Source: Macropodus opercularis
Taxonomy: Eukaryota > Chordata > Actinopteri > Anabantiformes > Osphronemidae
NCBI GenBank assembly: GCA_030770545.1
Contig: CM061099.1
Span: 625,001-689,000, forward strand
DNA length: 64,000 nt
Direction: 5' to 3'
Positions 11,737 through 20,566 of this stretch are shown here, piece after piece. The notes below the pieces were generated by a model. It was given only the letters and a program-made list of their open reading frames with translations, was not told the DNA's origin and searched no databases. The position numbers were made by a program, and so were the translations under genes. Each line of letters opens with the position of its first letter. The first letter of the stretch is position 1.

Positions 11737-12529
11737 TTTGACAGAAAGAACTGTCTTGTAAAAGCTTATTGTTGAAGTGCCAATACGATTTTACCCTTTC
11801 CCCCGGTGAAACTATTACAACTGTGCTAACAAGATGGTGATCAGTGAAGCCAACGGGACTTATGGTGCTATTACGTAATCTGGAACTAAAAAACTGTGAA
11901 ATGTAAATCCTATCTAACCTTGCTGCGCTCACCCTGTTATTGTTGACCCTGACCCATGTGTACTGTCTGGTGTGTGGAAATTTCACCCTCCAAGTGTCTA
12001 AAAGGTCCAAGTGGTTGATAATGCTCTTAAGCCTTTGGGCTGACATCAGATGAGGTTCCTCACTTGTTCTGTCTAGGGGAAAGTCAATAGTGCAGTTAAA
12101 ATCTCCTCCCAGGATGATGACATCCTGCTGATGCTGACTTAGTACGTCTCTTACTGTATTAAAAAACCCCACCCTCTCTGTGCCTTGATTCGGTGCGTAC
12201 ATGTTTGCGAAACAAAATGTAGTTCCATCTATCTCTGCTCTAGTAATGAGGAGACGTCCTTTCACCTGTTCTGTTGTGGATAGAACGACCACATTTAAGT
12301 TTTTCCTGAATAGAATTGCTACTCCTGAGCTAAAGTTGTTGTAGTGGCTTAAGAAGCATGAGCCCTCCCACCATAGACCCCACTCAACTTCATCTCCTTG
12401 CACGGTGTGGGTTTCTTGCAGAAAGAGGACATCTAGTTCTTTCTGAGAGAAAACCTCAGCTAATAGAGCTCTTTTCTGTCTATCCCTCCCACCATTTATA
12501 TTAAGAGATCCTATTTTTAGGTCTTGCAT
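11734..12529 (-). pseudogene. ORF2 N-terminal fragment (APE endonuclease only)
   Basis: On the minus strand this gives the first 265 residues of the element's ORF2, identical to those at 14882-15677. It holds the whole AP-endonuclease-like domain: QETH with Glu39, GGDFN at 141-145 and TDHH at 229-232. It ends by running into the TC microsatellite, where the frame continues as a meaningless Arg/Glu-rich tail. There is no reverse transcriptase, so it is a dead copy. Its start corresponds to the ATG used in the intact copy. Confidence 0.9.
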
Positions 12530-12613
12530 TGTAAAGAGTAAGGAGAGAAGCAGACAAGTTAAGGAAACAAGGGGACAGTAGGAAAAAGAGAACACCGGGT
12601 GAATCATGATCAG

Positions 12614-13370
12614 TTACTGTGACAATTTAGCTTTTTTGGCATTTTTATCCTTTGCTGCTGTTGCTTTTCGTAGTGTTGTAATGTGTTTTTTTAGGCGAAA
12701 GCGTTTTCTTTCGTCCAGGAGATCGAAGCCGACGAGCCTGGTTAGTATCCCAACAGACTTAATGAATTTATCTGTGTCACTAAAATAATCTTTAACCTTG
12801 ACTGATTTTTTGTAGGTCTCATTTAGAAACTCGTTGATCTCCTCTAGGGAATAGAGGTCTGTATTTCTGCTAGGACCTTCTCCAACAGACAAAGTGTCTG
12901 ATTCTGAGTCAAAGTCCATTTCTTCCGTGTCAGCTGACACTTGACTATCAGTTCTAGCGTTTGGGTGCATTGGTTTTACTTTGGCCGCTTCAGTGAACGT
13001 CGCCTGTAGGGTTTCTCCACCGACTTCCACCTGGCTGTCACACACCACCGGCGCTTCCTGTGGCTTGTCGCTAGCTAACCCAGGCCCATCCGCAGAGCCC
13101 ACTGGAGCATTGTTTACGGCTAAGCCGGCTGCCGTATCGTCCGCTGGGCCGGGTGCGGCCTCGTCTACGGCCTCCGCAGCCGCATCGCACTTAACGACTT
13201 CAGCCGGCGCATCGGCTGGCGGCCGCTCCGAATTGGACGCAGACGCCTGCTTATGGGGACACGCATGTCGTTTGTGTCCTACGTCCCCACATTCAAAACA
13301 TTTCAGCTGCCCCGAACTAGCATACACCATGTAAGACCCGTCGCCGTATTTAACTCTGAAAGACACCTCT
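12614..13370 (-). pseudogene. ORF1 C-terminal fragment
   Basis: On the minus strand this is the last ~251 residues of ORF1, identical to 14041-14797 and including the CFECGDVGHKRHAC zinc knuckle. The N-terminal RRM-like part is missing. Upstream the open frame continues into the antisense of the neighbouring element's 5' UTR, which is not ORF1. Non-functional as a protein gene. Confidence 0.9.
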
Positions 13371-13591
13371 CCTCTGTGTGGTGCATGCTGGGAGTTCCGG
13401 GTGAGAGCGAGTGTGAATGACGGTGGAAGGCGTGTGAGTGGCGCGGGGTTTGAATTTGGATTTTTTCCTTCTGTTTGGTTTTCCCACTGTTCACAACCTT
13501 TTTTCTCCTGCATGATCAGGTAAGCTAGATTTGTTTTTCTTGATTGTGTCATTGGCGTTTAGAGGGTTGTTTTTTCGTGTGGGTCGGGGGA
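13371..13591 (+). promoter_or_regulatory. LINE copy 1 5' UTR / internal promoter
   Basis: A 221-nt leader before ORF1. At 13382-13405 it shares a 24-nt block with copy 2 that includes GCATGCTGGGAGTTCCGGG, while most of the rest differs. The reverse complement contains CTCCCAGCATGC, close to the ZNF143/Staf recognition core. Promoter activity is inferred, since LINEs need an internal promoter. Confidence 0.6.
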
Positions 13592-14797
13592 ATGGCGTCC
13601 TCTGGGACGCCACCTCCATCCCTCCGGCAGGGAGTTAGGATCGTCCCGCCGGACGGCTCTGTATCGGTGGAGGAGGTTCTGCTGGCCGTCGGTGATGAGG
13701 TGGGACATGATAACCTACTTTACGCATCACGCATGAATAAGGCGGTGGTGGTCTTCTTAAAATCAGAGCAACTTGTGAACAGCCTCATAGAAAGCGGTGT
13801 AGTAGTCAGGGAGGTGTTCGTGCAGGTGTCGCCGCTGTCAGCTCCATCTGTGCGGATCACCGTATCCGGCGTTCCGCCTTTCATCCCCAATGAGCTGCTG
13901 GAGAGCGAGCTCCGCAGGTTTGGGAAATTTGCCAGCGGATTCAAAACTGACAGTCTGGGATGTAGAGATCCCAAACTGAAGCACGTCCAGTCTCTACGGC
14001 GACAGGTTTTCATGTTTCTCGACTCACCCACACAGACTCTAGAGGTGTCTTTCAGAGTTAAATACGGCGACGGGTCTTACATGGTGTATGCTAGTTCGGG
14101 GCAGCTGAAATGTTTTGAATGTGGGGACGTAGGACACAAACGACATGCGTGTCCCCATAAGCAGGCGTCTGCGTCCAATTCGGAGCGGCCGCCAGCCGAT
14201 GCGCCGGCTGAAGTCGTTAAGTGCGATGCGGCTGCGGAGGCCGTAGACGAGGCCGCACCCGGCCCAGCGGACGATACGGCAGCCGGCTTAGCCGTAAACA
14301 ATGCTCCAGTGGGCTCTGCGGATGGGCCTGGGTTAGCTAGCGACAAGCCACAGGAAGCGCCGGTGGTGTGTGACAGCCAGGTGGAAGTCGGTGGAGAAAC
14401 CCTACAGGCGACGTTCACTGAAGCGGCCAAAGTAAAACCAATGCACCCAAACGCTAGAACTGATAGTCAAGTGTCAGCTGACACGGAAGAAATGGACTTT
14501 GACTCAGAATCAGACACTTTGTCTGTTGGAGAAGGTCCTAGCAGAAATACAGACCTCTATTCCCTAGAGGAGATCAACGAGTTTCTAAATGAGACCTACA
14601 AAAAATCAGTCAAGGTTAAAGATTATTTTAGTGACACAGATAAATTCATTAAGTCTGTTGGGATACTAACCAGGCTCGTCGGCTTCGATCTCCTGGACGA
14701 AAGAAAACGCTTTCGCCTAAAAAAACACATTACAACACTACGAAAAGCAACAGCAGCAAAGGATAAAAATGCCAAAAAAGCTAAATTGTCACAGTAA
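13592..14797 (+). CDS. LINE copy 1 ORF1, nucleic-acid-binding protein
   Basis: 401 residues. In L1-clade elements ORF1 protein coats the element RNA to form the particle that carries ORF2. Visible here: an N-terminal region of about 160 residues with an RRM-like stretch (ITVSGVPPFIPNELL onward), then one CCHC zinc knuckle at Cys174-Cys177-His182-Cys187, an acidic and Ala/Pro-rich linker, and a basic Lys/Arg-rich C-terminus suited to RNA binding. The start is placed at MASSGTPPP rather than the in-frame ATG 48 nt upstream because copy 2 has the matching MASLPGEG start. Stop TAA at 14795, 84 nt before the ORF2 start chosen here. Intact. Confidence 0.9.
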   Translation: MASSGTPPPSLRQGVRIVPPDGSVSVEEVLLAVGDEVGHDNLLYASRMNKAVVVFLKSEQLVNSLIESGVVVREVFVQVSPLSAPSVRITVSGVPPFIPNELLESELRRFGKFASGFKTDSLGCRDPKLKHVQSLRRQVFMFLDSPTQTLEVSFRVKYGDGSYMVYASSGQLKCFECGDVGHKRHACPHKQASASNSERPPADAPAEVVKCDAAAEAVDEAAPGPADDTAAGLAVNNAPVGSADGPGLASDKPQEAPVVCDSQVEVGGETLQATFTEAAKVKPMHPNARTDSQVSADTEEMDFDSESDTLSVGEGPSRNTDLYSLEEINEFLNETYKKSVKVKDYFSDTDKFIKSVGILTRLVGFDLLDERKRFRLKKHITTLRKATAAKDKNAKKAKLSQ

Positions 14798-14881
14798 CTG
14801 ATCATGATTCACCCGGTGTTCTCTTTTTCCTACTGTCCCCTTGTTTCCTTAACTTGTCTGCTTCTCTCCTTACTCTTTACA

Positions 14882-17800
14882 ATGCAAGACCTAAAAATAG
14901 GATCTCTTAATATAAATGGTGGGAGGGATAGACAGAAAAGAGCTCTATTAGCTGAGGTTTTCTCTCAGAAAGAACTAGATGTCCTCTTTCTGCAAGAAAC
15001 CCACACCGTGCAAGGAGATGAAGTTGAGTGGGGTCTATGGTGGGAGGGCTCATGCTTCTTAAGCCACTACAACAACTTTAGCTCAGGAGTAGCAATTCTA
15101 TTCAGGAAAAACTTAAATGTGGTCGTTCTATCCACAACAGAACAGGTGAAAGGACGTCTCCTCATTACTAGAGCAGAGATAGATGGAACTACATTTTGTT
15201 TCGCAAACATGTACGCACCGAATCAAGGCACAGAGAGGGTGGGGTTTTTTAATACAGTAAGAGACGTACTAAGTCAGCATCAGCAGGATGTCATCATCCT
15301 GGGAGGAGATTTTAACTGCACTATTGACTTTCCCCTAGACAGAACAAGTGAGGAACCTCATCTGATGTCAGCCCAAAGGCTTAAGAGCATTATCAACCAC
15401 TTGGACCTTTTAGACACTTGGAGGGTGAAATTTCCACACACCAGACAGTACACATGGGTCAGGGTCAACAATAACAGGGTGAGCGCAGCAAGGTTAGATA
15501 GGATTTACATTTCACAGTTTTTTAGTTCCAGATTACGTAATAGCACCATAAGTCCCGTTGGCTTCACTGATCACCATCTTGTTAGCACAGTTGTAATAGT
15601 TTCACCGGGGGAAAGGGTAAAATCGTATTGGCACTTCAACAATAAGCTTTTACAAGACAGTTCTTTCTGTCAAAGATTTAGTATACTTTGGGACCACTGG
15701 AGACTAAAAAAAGACAATTTTACTTCCTTAAAACAGTGGTGGGAAGTCGGTAAGGCTCAAATTCGTGTCTTCTGTAAGCAGTACACTACGCAATCTGCTG
15801 CCAAAGTGAGGACGGCTGTCCAGGATCTTGAGGCAGAAATCACCAACATAGAGGAGAGACTAAGCACAAACTCAGATCCTGCTGCCAGGCACTTGCTACA
15901 GGAGAGGAGGCAGGAGTTGAGCTCCTTTCTGCAGGAAAGAGTGAAGGGTGCATTAATAAGGTCTCGCCTCCTTCATCTAGAGCACATGGATGCTCCAACA
16001 CAATTTTTTTTCAACCTGGAGAAGTCATCAGCTCTCCGGAAACAGATGGCATGCCTCAAACTTCCAGGAGGGAGGGTAACATCGTGTCCCAGAGAGATGA
16101 GGCAACTCGCTGTGGAATTCTATTCGACCTTGTTTTCTGAGGAGTCTTGCGACAGGGATTGTCGGGCAGAACTACTAGAAGGGCTTCCTCAGCTAACAGA
16201 TGATGAGTCAGCTTCGTTGGATTCAGATCTAACTTTGGAGGAACTAACCGATGCTGTCAGTCAGATGGCATCAGGTCGAGTACCGGGGATCGATGGCCTT
16301 TCCACTGACTTTGTAAAACACTTTTGGAACATTATAGGTTCAGATCTACATGCTGTACTCCTTGAATGTTTGAGTACAGGTTCTCTTCCCGCCTCCTGCC
16401 GGCGCGCAGTGCTCTCGCTGCTCCCTAAAAAAGGAGACCTGGCCCTGCTCCAAAACTGGAGACCAGTGGCCTTACTGTGTGCAGACTACAAAGTGCTCTC
16501 AAGAGCCTTGTCCAATAGACTTAAAAAATTTCTTGGTATTATCGTGCACTCCGACCAGACATATTGCGTGCCTGAAAGGAGTATAATGGACAATATTTTT
16601 CTGATTCGCGATTTGATTGACTCTTGCAATAGTTTAAATGTGGATGTGGGAATTATCTCTTTAGATCAAGAGAAAGCTTTTGACAGAGTTGATCACGATT
16701 ACTTATTTTCTGCACTCAAGGCTTTTGGTTTTGGGGATGTGTTTATAAAATGGTTATCATTACTGTATAATGGGGCTCAGTGCTTAGTAAAAATGGGGAT
16801 AGGGCTTAGTCGCCCAATCCCCATAAAACGGGGAATAAGACAGGGTTGCCCTATATCAGGTCAACTGTACAGTCTGGCCATTGAACCGCTCCTATGTAGA
16901 CTGAGGAGTCGGCTTAGTGGTGTATCTTTGCCAGGGCTGTCCGTTTTGTGTCCTTCCATCTCTGTCTCTGCCTATGCAGATGACTTAAATATATTCATTA
17001 ACAACCACAGGGACATCCAGTGCGTTAAGGAGACCCTGTCCATCTACGAAAGTGCCTCATCTGCCAAGGTTAACTGGGCAAAGAGCGAGGCTCTACTGGT
17101 GGGGCAGTGGCGAGGCCGTTCAGTGCCTACTTTGCCAGGAGGGCTTCAGTGGGGGAAAGCAGGGCTGAAAGTCCTGGGAGTGTTCCTTGGGACTGAAGAC
17201 TTTGTGCAAAGAAACTGGCATGGAGTTAGGGAAAAGGTCTGTGCTCGGTTGTCTAAGTGGAAATGGTTGCTACCCCAGCTGTCATATAGGGGAAGAGTTC
17301 TTGTTGCCAACAACTTGGTTGCCTCGACCTTGTGGCATAGGATAATTGCCCTTGCGCCACCCACTGGGCTGATAGAGGACATACAGCGAGCCATTGTGGA
17401 CTTCTTCTGGTCTGGGAAGCACTGGGTCAGGGCTGCAGTTCTCTACCTACCAGTGGCTGAAGGTGGTCAAGGCCTGATTGACATCAAAGCGAAAATTGCC
17501 TCGTTCAGGTTATACACGGCACAGAGACTTTTATACAGCTGTGGTCCATGCTGGATTAACATCTCCCGCCTGCTGCTGAGAAGAGTGGGGCGCCTGGGCT
17601 ATGACAAGCATCTCTTTCTCACCCGTGTTGAGGAATTGGATTTGGTTGGACTGACACCATTCTACAGCTCCGTGCTGCATGCGTGGCAGGTTCTTCGAGC
17701 GACCCATGCTGATAATGAGCCTCCAGGCATGTGGTTGCTGGAGGAACCTTTATTTTTTAACAACTTTGTGAGGATCCAAGCCATGCAGTCCACCAGCCTT

Positions 17801-18781
17801 CGAACTAGGTTCAGAGAAGCTGGGTGCACCAAACTGGGCCACTTACTGAAAATGTCCACAACATCCATAGAACGACTGAAAGAAACCACCAGACTGAGAT
17901 CAGAAAGACTGATATACAAAGTCAGGGAGGACATTCTGATGGCTTTGCCACAGCCTCTAAGAGCCTTCGCAGAAAATGATGCTCTGTCCGACCATTGGGA
18001 CGACGAATGCGAGTACAGTTTTCCTTCTCTGTTGATTACCCCAGCTGTGGGGGATTGGCAAGAGAGGCCAAATCATTTATTGTCTTTTGAAACCCCTGAG
18101 CTGAGTACATTCCAGAGTGTGGGTAAGAAGGCAATTTATTGCATCTGCGTTAAGGTTTTGAACCTACGCTCATTGGCAGATTTGGGGGAATCGAAGTGGT
18201 CTGAGCTTTTTGGTCAAGATTCTTCCCCAAAAGGCAGCTGGCGGTGCCTGTACAAGCTGCCCATTGAAAAAAGGGCTGGTGACCTTCAGTGGAGGGTCGT
18301 ACACGGCGCAATAGCTACGAACAGATACAGAGCACGATTAGACCCTAACTTAACAGATCAGTGCGTTTTTTGTTCAGAGACAGAGACTCTGCAGCACATA
18401 TTTGTTGGATGTCCCAGGCTTTCTGTCCTGCTTAACATTTTGAAAGGGTGGGTTCAAGGCCTCGGAGAAGTTTTCTCCAATAGCTTATTCATTTTTGGCC
18501 CAAAGTACAGTGTAAAGAAGAAAGGAGTGCATACTCTGTTGAATTTTTTGTTTGGTGCAGCTAAACTGGCCATCTGGCTGACGCGTAGAAACAAAACACA
18601 GGCCAATGGTAGCGTAGAACTGCTTCCGGTTCTGGAAGGTTTGATCAAATCCAGGCTAAGGATAGAGTTTGCTTATTACAAGCTGATTAACAATGTGGAT
18701 GCTTTTAATGACAGATGGGCAGTGGGAGATGTTCTATGCTCCGTACATGAAATTACACTAGATCTACTTCTGAACTTCTGA
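14882..18781 (+). CDS. LINE copy 1 ORF2, endonuclease/reverse transcriptase
   Basis: 1299 residues, close in size to the ~149-kDa ORF2 of Xenopus Tx1. It nicks the target and primes reverse transcription from the nick. APE-like endonuclease in the first ~235 residues: N10, Glu39 in QETH, GGDFN 141-145, TDHH 229-232. Reverse transcriptase: LLPKKGD about 513-519, NWRPVALL, Asp601 in AFDRVDH, RGIRQGCPISG, and YADD at 698-701. C-terminal zinc knuckle C-x2-C-x7-H-x4-C starting at Cys1161. Start placed at MQDLKIGSLN, which aligns with MERLRIGSLN of copy 2; an in-frame ATG at 14804 would add a hydrophobic 26-residue leader. No stop or frameshift, all catalytic residues present. Confidence 0.95.
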   Translation: MQDLKIGSLNINGGRDRQKRALLAEVFSQKELDVLFLQETHTVQGDEVEWGLWWEGSCFLSHYNNFSSGVAILFRKNLNVVVLSTTEQVKGRLLITRAEIDGTTFCFANMYAPNQGTERVGFFNTVRDVLSQHQQDVIILGGDFNCTIDFPLDRTSEEPHLMSAQRLKSIINHLDLLDTWRVKFPHTRQYTWVRVNNNRVSAARLDRIYISQFFSSRLRNSTISPVGFTDHHLVSTVVIVSPGERVKSYWHFNNKLLQDSSFCQRFSILWDHWRLKKDNFTSLKQWWEVGKAQIRVFCKQYTTQSAAKVRTAVQDLEAEITNIEERLSTNSDPAARHLLQERRQELSSFLQERVKGALIRSRLLHLEHMDAPTQFFFNLEKSSALRKQMACLKLPGGRVTSCPREMRQLAVEFYSTLFSEESCDRDCRAELLEGLPQLTDDESASLDSDLTLEELTDAVSQMASGRVPGIDGLSTDFVKHFWNIIGSDLHAVLLECLSTGSLPASCRRAVLSLLPKKGDLALLQNWRPVALLCADYKVLSRALSNRLKKFLGIIVHSDQTYCVPERSIMDNIFLIRDLIDSCNSLNVDVGIISLDQEKAFDRVDHDYLFSALKAFGFGDVFIKWLSLLYNGAQCLVKMGIGLSRPIPIKRGIRQGCPISGQLYSLAIEPLLCRLRSRLSGVSLPGLSVLCPSISVSAYADDLNIFINNHRDIQCVKETLSIYESASSAKVNWAKSEALLVGQWRGRSVPTLPGGLQWGKAGLKVLGVFLGTEDFVQRNWHGVREKVCARLSKWKWLLPQLSYRGRVLVANNLVASTLWHRIIALAPPTGLIEDIQRAIVDFFWSGKHWVRAAVLYLPVAEGGQGLIDIKAKIASFRLYTAQRLLYSCGPCWINISRLLLRRVGRLGYDKHLFLTRVEELDLVGLTPFYSSVLHAWQVLRATHADNEPPGMWLLEEPLFFNNFVRIQAMQSTSLRTRFREAGCTKLGHLLKMSTTSIERLKETTRLRSERLIYKVREDILMALPQPLRAFAENDALSDHWDDECEYSFPSLLITPAVGDWQERPNHLLSFETPELSTFQSVGKKAIYCICVKVLNLRSLADLGESKWSELFGQDSSPKGSWRCLYKLPIEKRAGDLQWRVVHGAIATNRYRARLDPNLTDQCVFCSETETLQHIFVGCPRLSVLLNILKGWVQGLGEVFSNSLFIFGPKYSVKKKGVHTLLNFLFGAAKLAIWLTRRNKTQANGSVELLPVLEGLIKSRLRIEFAYYKLINNVDAFNDRWAVGDVLCSVHEITLDLLLNF

Positions 18782-18945
18782 AGAAGGTCTCTTTCTGTTC
18801 TTTGTTGTGTTGTTTTGTTTTATTTATTTATTCATGTATTTATTTATTTGTTGTCCTTAGTTTTATTTTCACTATGCAGAATATTGCCTTAAGAGTGTCC
18901 TTTTGCCTTTTCTTGTATTGTGGTATTGCCCAATAAAGGGATTTG
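18782..18945 (+). terminator. LINE copy 1 3' UTR and polyadenylation signal
   Basis: A short T-rich 3' UTR with an ATTT-type run (about 18820-18852) and AATAAA at 18932-18937, ending about ten nucleotides later at the TC tract. No poly(A) run follows, which is typical of target-specific elements whose 3' end pairs with the target. Confidence 0.7.
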
Positions 18946-19090
18946 TCTCCTCCTCTCTCCCTCTCTCTCCATCTCGCTCTCTCCATCTCTCTCTCTCTCT
19001 CTCTCCCCATCTCTCTCTCTCTCCATCTCCATCTCTCTCTCTCTCTCTCCCCATCTCTCTCTCTCTCTCTCCCCATCTCTCTCTCTCTCT
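18946..19090. repeat. (TC)n microsatellite, block 2
   Basis: TC dinucleotides with CCATC, CGCTC and CCCCATC interruptions between the 3' end of copy 1 and the 5' end of copy 2. It serves as 3' flank of the first insertion and 5' flank of the second. Confidence 0.95.
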
Positions 19091-19307
19091 CCTCTGCGTT
19101 GCATGCTGGGAGTTCCGGGTGAGTGTGTGAGTGGCTGTGGAGTTCACAGAGAGTGTGGAGTTCTTGGATGGGACTAAAACTTCGTGAGCTTTTCTCTTTC
19201 GGTGTCTGCATCACTCTCGGGTGATAAGGTAAATGATTTCCTTAATTTCCGGTTACTTGGTTTAGGGTGACAAAGTGTTGTAGGTGTTAGCGTGTTTTAA
19301 ACTTGCC
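19091..19307 (+). promoter_or_regulatory. LINE copy 2 5' UTR / internal promoter
   Basis: A 217-nt leader, near the length of that in copy 1. The GCATGCTGGGAGTTCCGGG block sits at the same distance from the start (19100-19123). The rest is largely dissimilar, so the block looks kept by selection. Confidence 0.6.
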
Positions 19308-20486
19308 ATGGCGTCCCTCCCGGGGGAGGGCTCGCCGCCCCTGTCAATGAGACACGGGGTTCGGGTGGCGGCAGATCCAAAATATTCAGTAGAGCAGGTT
19401 CTCCTGGCAATGGGAGAACAAATAGGCTTTGAAAACATTACATACGGTTCTCGGATGAGCAGAGCAGTGGTAGCGTTTCTCCGAGAGGAACGACTGGTGC
19501 ACAGGCTGGTTGAGACGGGCCTGGTGCTGGAGGATGAGCTTGTGGCCGTGTCACCGCTGTTTGTGCCCTCTACGCGCATCACTGTCTCCGGGGTTCCGCC
19601 CTTTATCCCTGACGAACTGCTGGAAAAAGAACTTTCCCGTTTTGGAAAGTTCGCCACCACCTTTAGAACAGTTCGCCTCGGATGCAAAGATGTTCGTTTG
19701 CAGCACGTCCAGTCTCTGCGGAGACAGGCGTTTATGTATTTAAGCGATCCAGAACAAACGTTGAACGTATCTTTCAAAGTAAAGTTTGAAAACGCTTTTT
19801 ACACCGTGTATGCGAGCTCCGGAAGCATGAAATGCTTCGAGTGTGGAGATGTCGGGCATAAGCGGACGGCATGTCCGCACCGGGAGAAGGGCGCAGGCAG
19901 CGGGTCAGCTGGCGAACAGGCCGCGGGCAGAGCTGGCGCAGACGGCCCTCAGGCGGCACAACAAGCCGCCGAGGACGCCGGCGTCACCCCCCCGCAACAG
20001 CACACACCAGCCCCCAGTGACAGCTCAGTTAGAACGACGCAAGACGAGAAAAGCAGTAGTGAACCTCTGGCTACGGAGGAAAACCGGACTGTTGGACAAG
20101 TAGAGGAAACAGCAGGCGCATCTGGCCACGACTCCCATAGAACAGACATCAGTGAACAGAACAACAAGACGACGGAGACTGACGACGATCAAACAATTGA
20201 CGATGACACACTGTCACAATTTTCTGATATTGTGACACATGAGGACACGCAGTCCTACACCCTGAAGGACATTAATGACTTTCTGGACGAGACTTTCGGT
20301 AGACAGTATGTAGAAATAACAGACTTCTTCTCTAATGTGGAGGGTTTCATCAACTCAGCCATGAAAATAATGAGAAAGGTTGGCTATGACGAACTCAGCA
20401 AACAGAAGAGATTTCGCCTGAAAAAAATGTTAACAAAACTAAGAAAAGAAAGAAAAGGAAAAAATGCTCTGAATGTCCAGAAATGA
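19308..20486 (+). CDS. LINE copy 2 ORF1, nucleic-acid-binding protein
   Basis: 392 residues, same order of parts as ORF1 of copy 1: RRM-like region with ITVSGVPPFIPDELL, zinc knuckle at Cys176-Cys179-His184-Cys189 (CFECGDVGHKRTAC), a Gly/Ala/Gln-rich then acidic linker, and a Lys/Arg-rich C-terminus. The first ~190 residues resemble copy 1 closely while the linker does not. Start chosen at MASLPGEG by match with copy 1. The stop overlaps an ATG in the ORF2 frame (ATGA at 20483-20486), which may allow stop-and-restart translation. Intact. Confidence 0.9.
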   Translation: MASLPGEGSPPLSMRHGVRVAADPKYSVEQVLLAMGEQIGFENITYGSRMSRAVVAFLREERLVHRLVETGLVLEDELVAVSPLFVPSTRITVSGVPPFIPDELLEKELSRFGKFATTFRTVRLGCKDVRLQHVQSLRRQAFMYLSDPEQTLNVSFKVKFENAFYTVYASSGSMKCFECGDVGHKRTACPHREKGAGSGSAGEQAAGRAGADGPQAAQQAAEDAGVTPPQQHTPAPSDSSVRTTQDEKSSSEPLATEENRTVGQVEETAGASGHDSHRTDISEQNNKTTETDDDQTIDDDTLSQFSDIVTHEDTQSYTLKDINDFLDETFGRQYVEITDFFSNVEGFINSAMKIMRKVGYDELSKQKRFRLKKMLTKLRKERKGKNALNVQK

Positions 20487-20566
20487 GGGCTGGTGTCCCC
20501 TGGAACACTCCACACACTAGGAAAGACCAAACTGTCCTCTGCTTTCTCTATATTTTTCTTTTCTTC

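Larger units (their letters stand above)
11734..13370 (-). mobile_element. Inverted internal fragment of the TC-targeted LINE
   Basis: This 1637-bp segment is the reverse complement of 14041-15677; paired coordinates sum to 27411 at both ends, so there is no net length change. Stretches compared base by base at both ends match fully and the encoded proteins are identical. It carries the 3' half of ORF1 and the 5' fifth of ORF2 and lacks the element's true ends. One end abuts the TC tract and the other abuts the 5' end of the full-length element at 13371, giving a foldback with a 670-nt spacer (13371-14040). Confidence 0.95.
13371..18945 (+). mobile_element. Full-length Tx1-group (Kibi-like) LINE, copy 1
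   Basis: A 5.6-kb non-LTR retrotransposon: 5' UTR, ORF1 with CCHC knuckle, ORF2 with APE endonuclease, reverse transcriptase and C-terminal CCHC, and a short 3' UTR ending in AATAAAGGGATTTG with no poly(A) tail. Its 3' end abuts (TC)n directly. This layout matches the Tx1 group of the L1 clade, in which Kibi elements of fishes are described as (TC)n-specific; that name is from memory. Both ORFs are uninterrupted, so it may be young or still active. The 5' end is set by comparison with copy 2: both start CCTCTG just before the shared GCATGCTGGG motif. Confidence 0.93.

Noticed and set aside
11669..12607. 312-codon minus-strand protein ending in Arg/Glu repeats
   Set aside because: It is the ORF2 N-terminus of the inverted fragment running by chance into the TC microsatellite.
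12614..13552. 312-codon minus-strand open frame as a complete ORF1
   Set aside because: Only the part from 13370 down is ORF1; the rest is antisense of the neighbouring element's 5' UTR.
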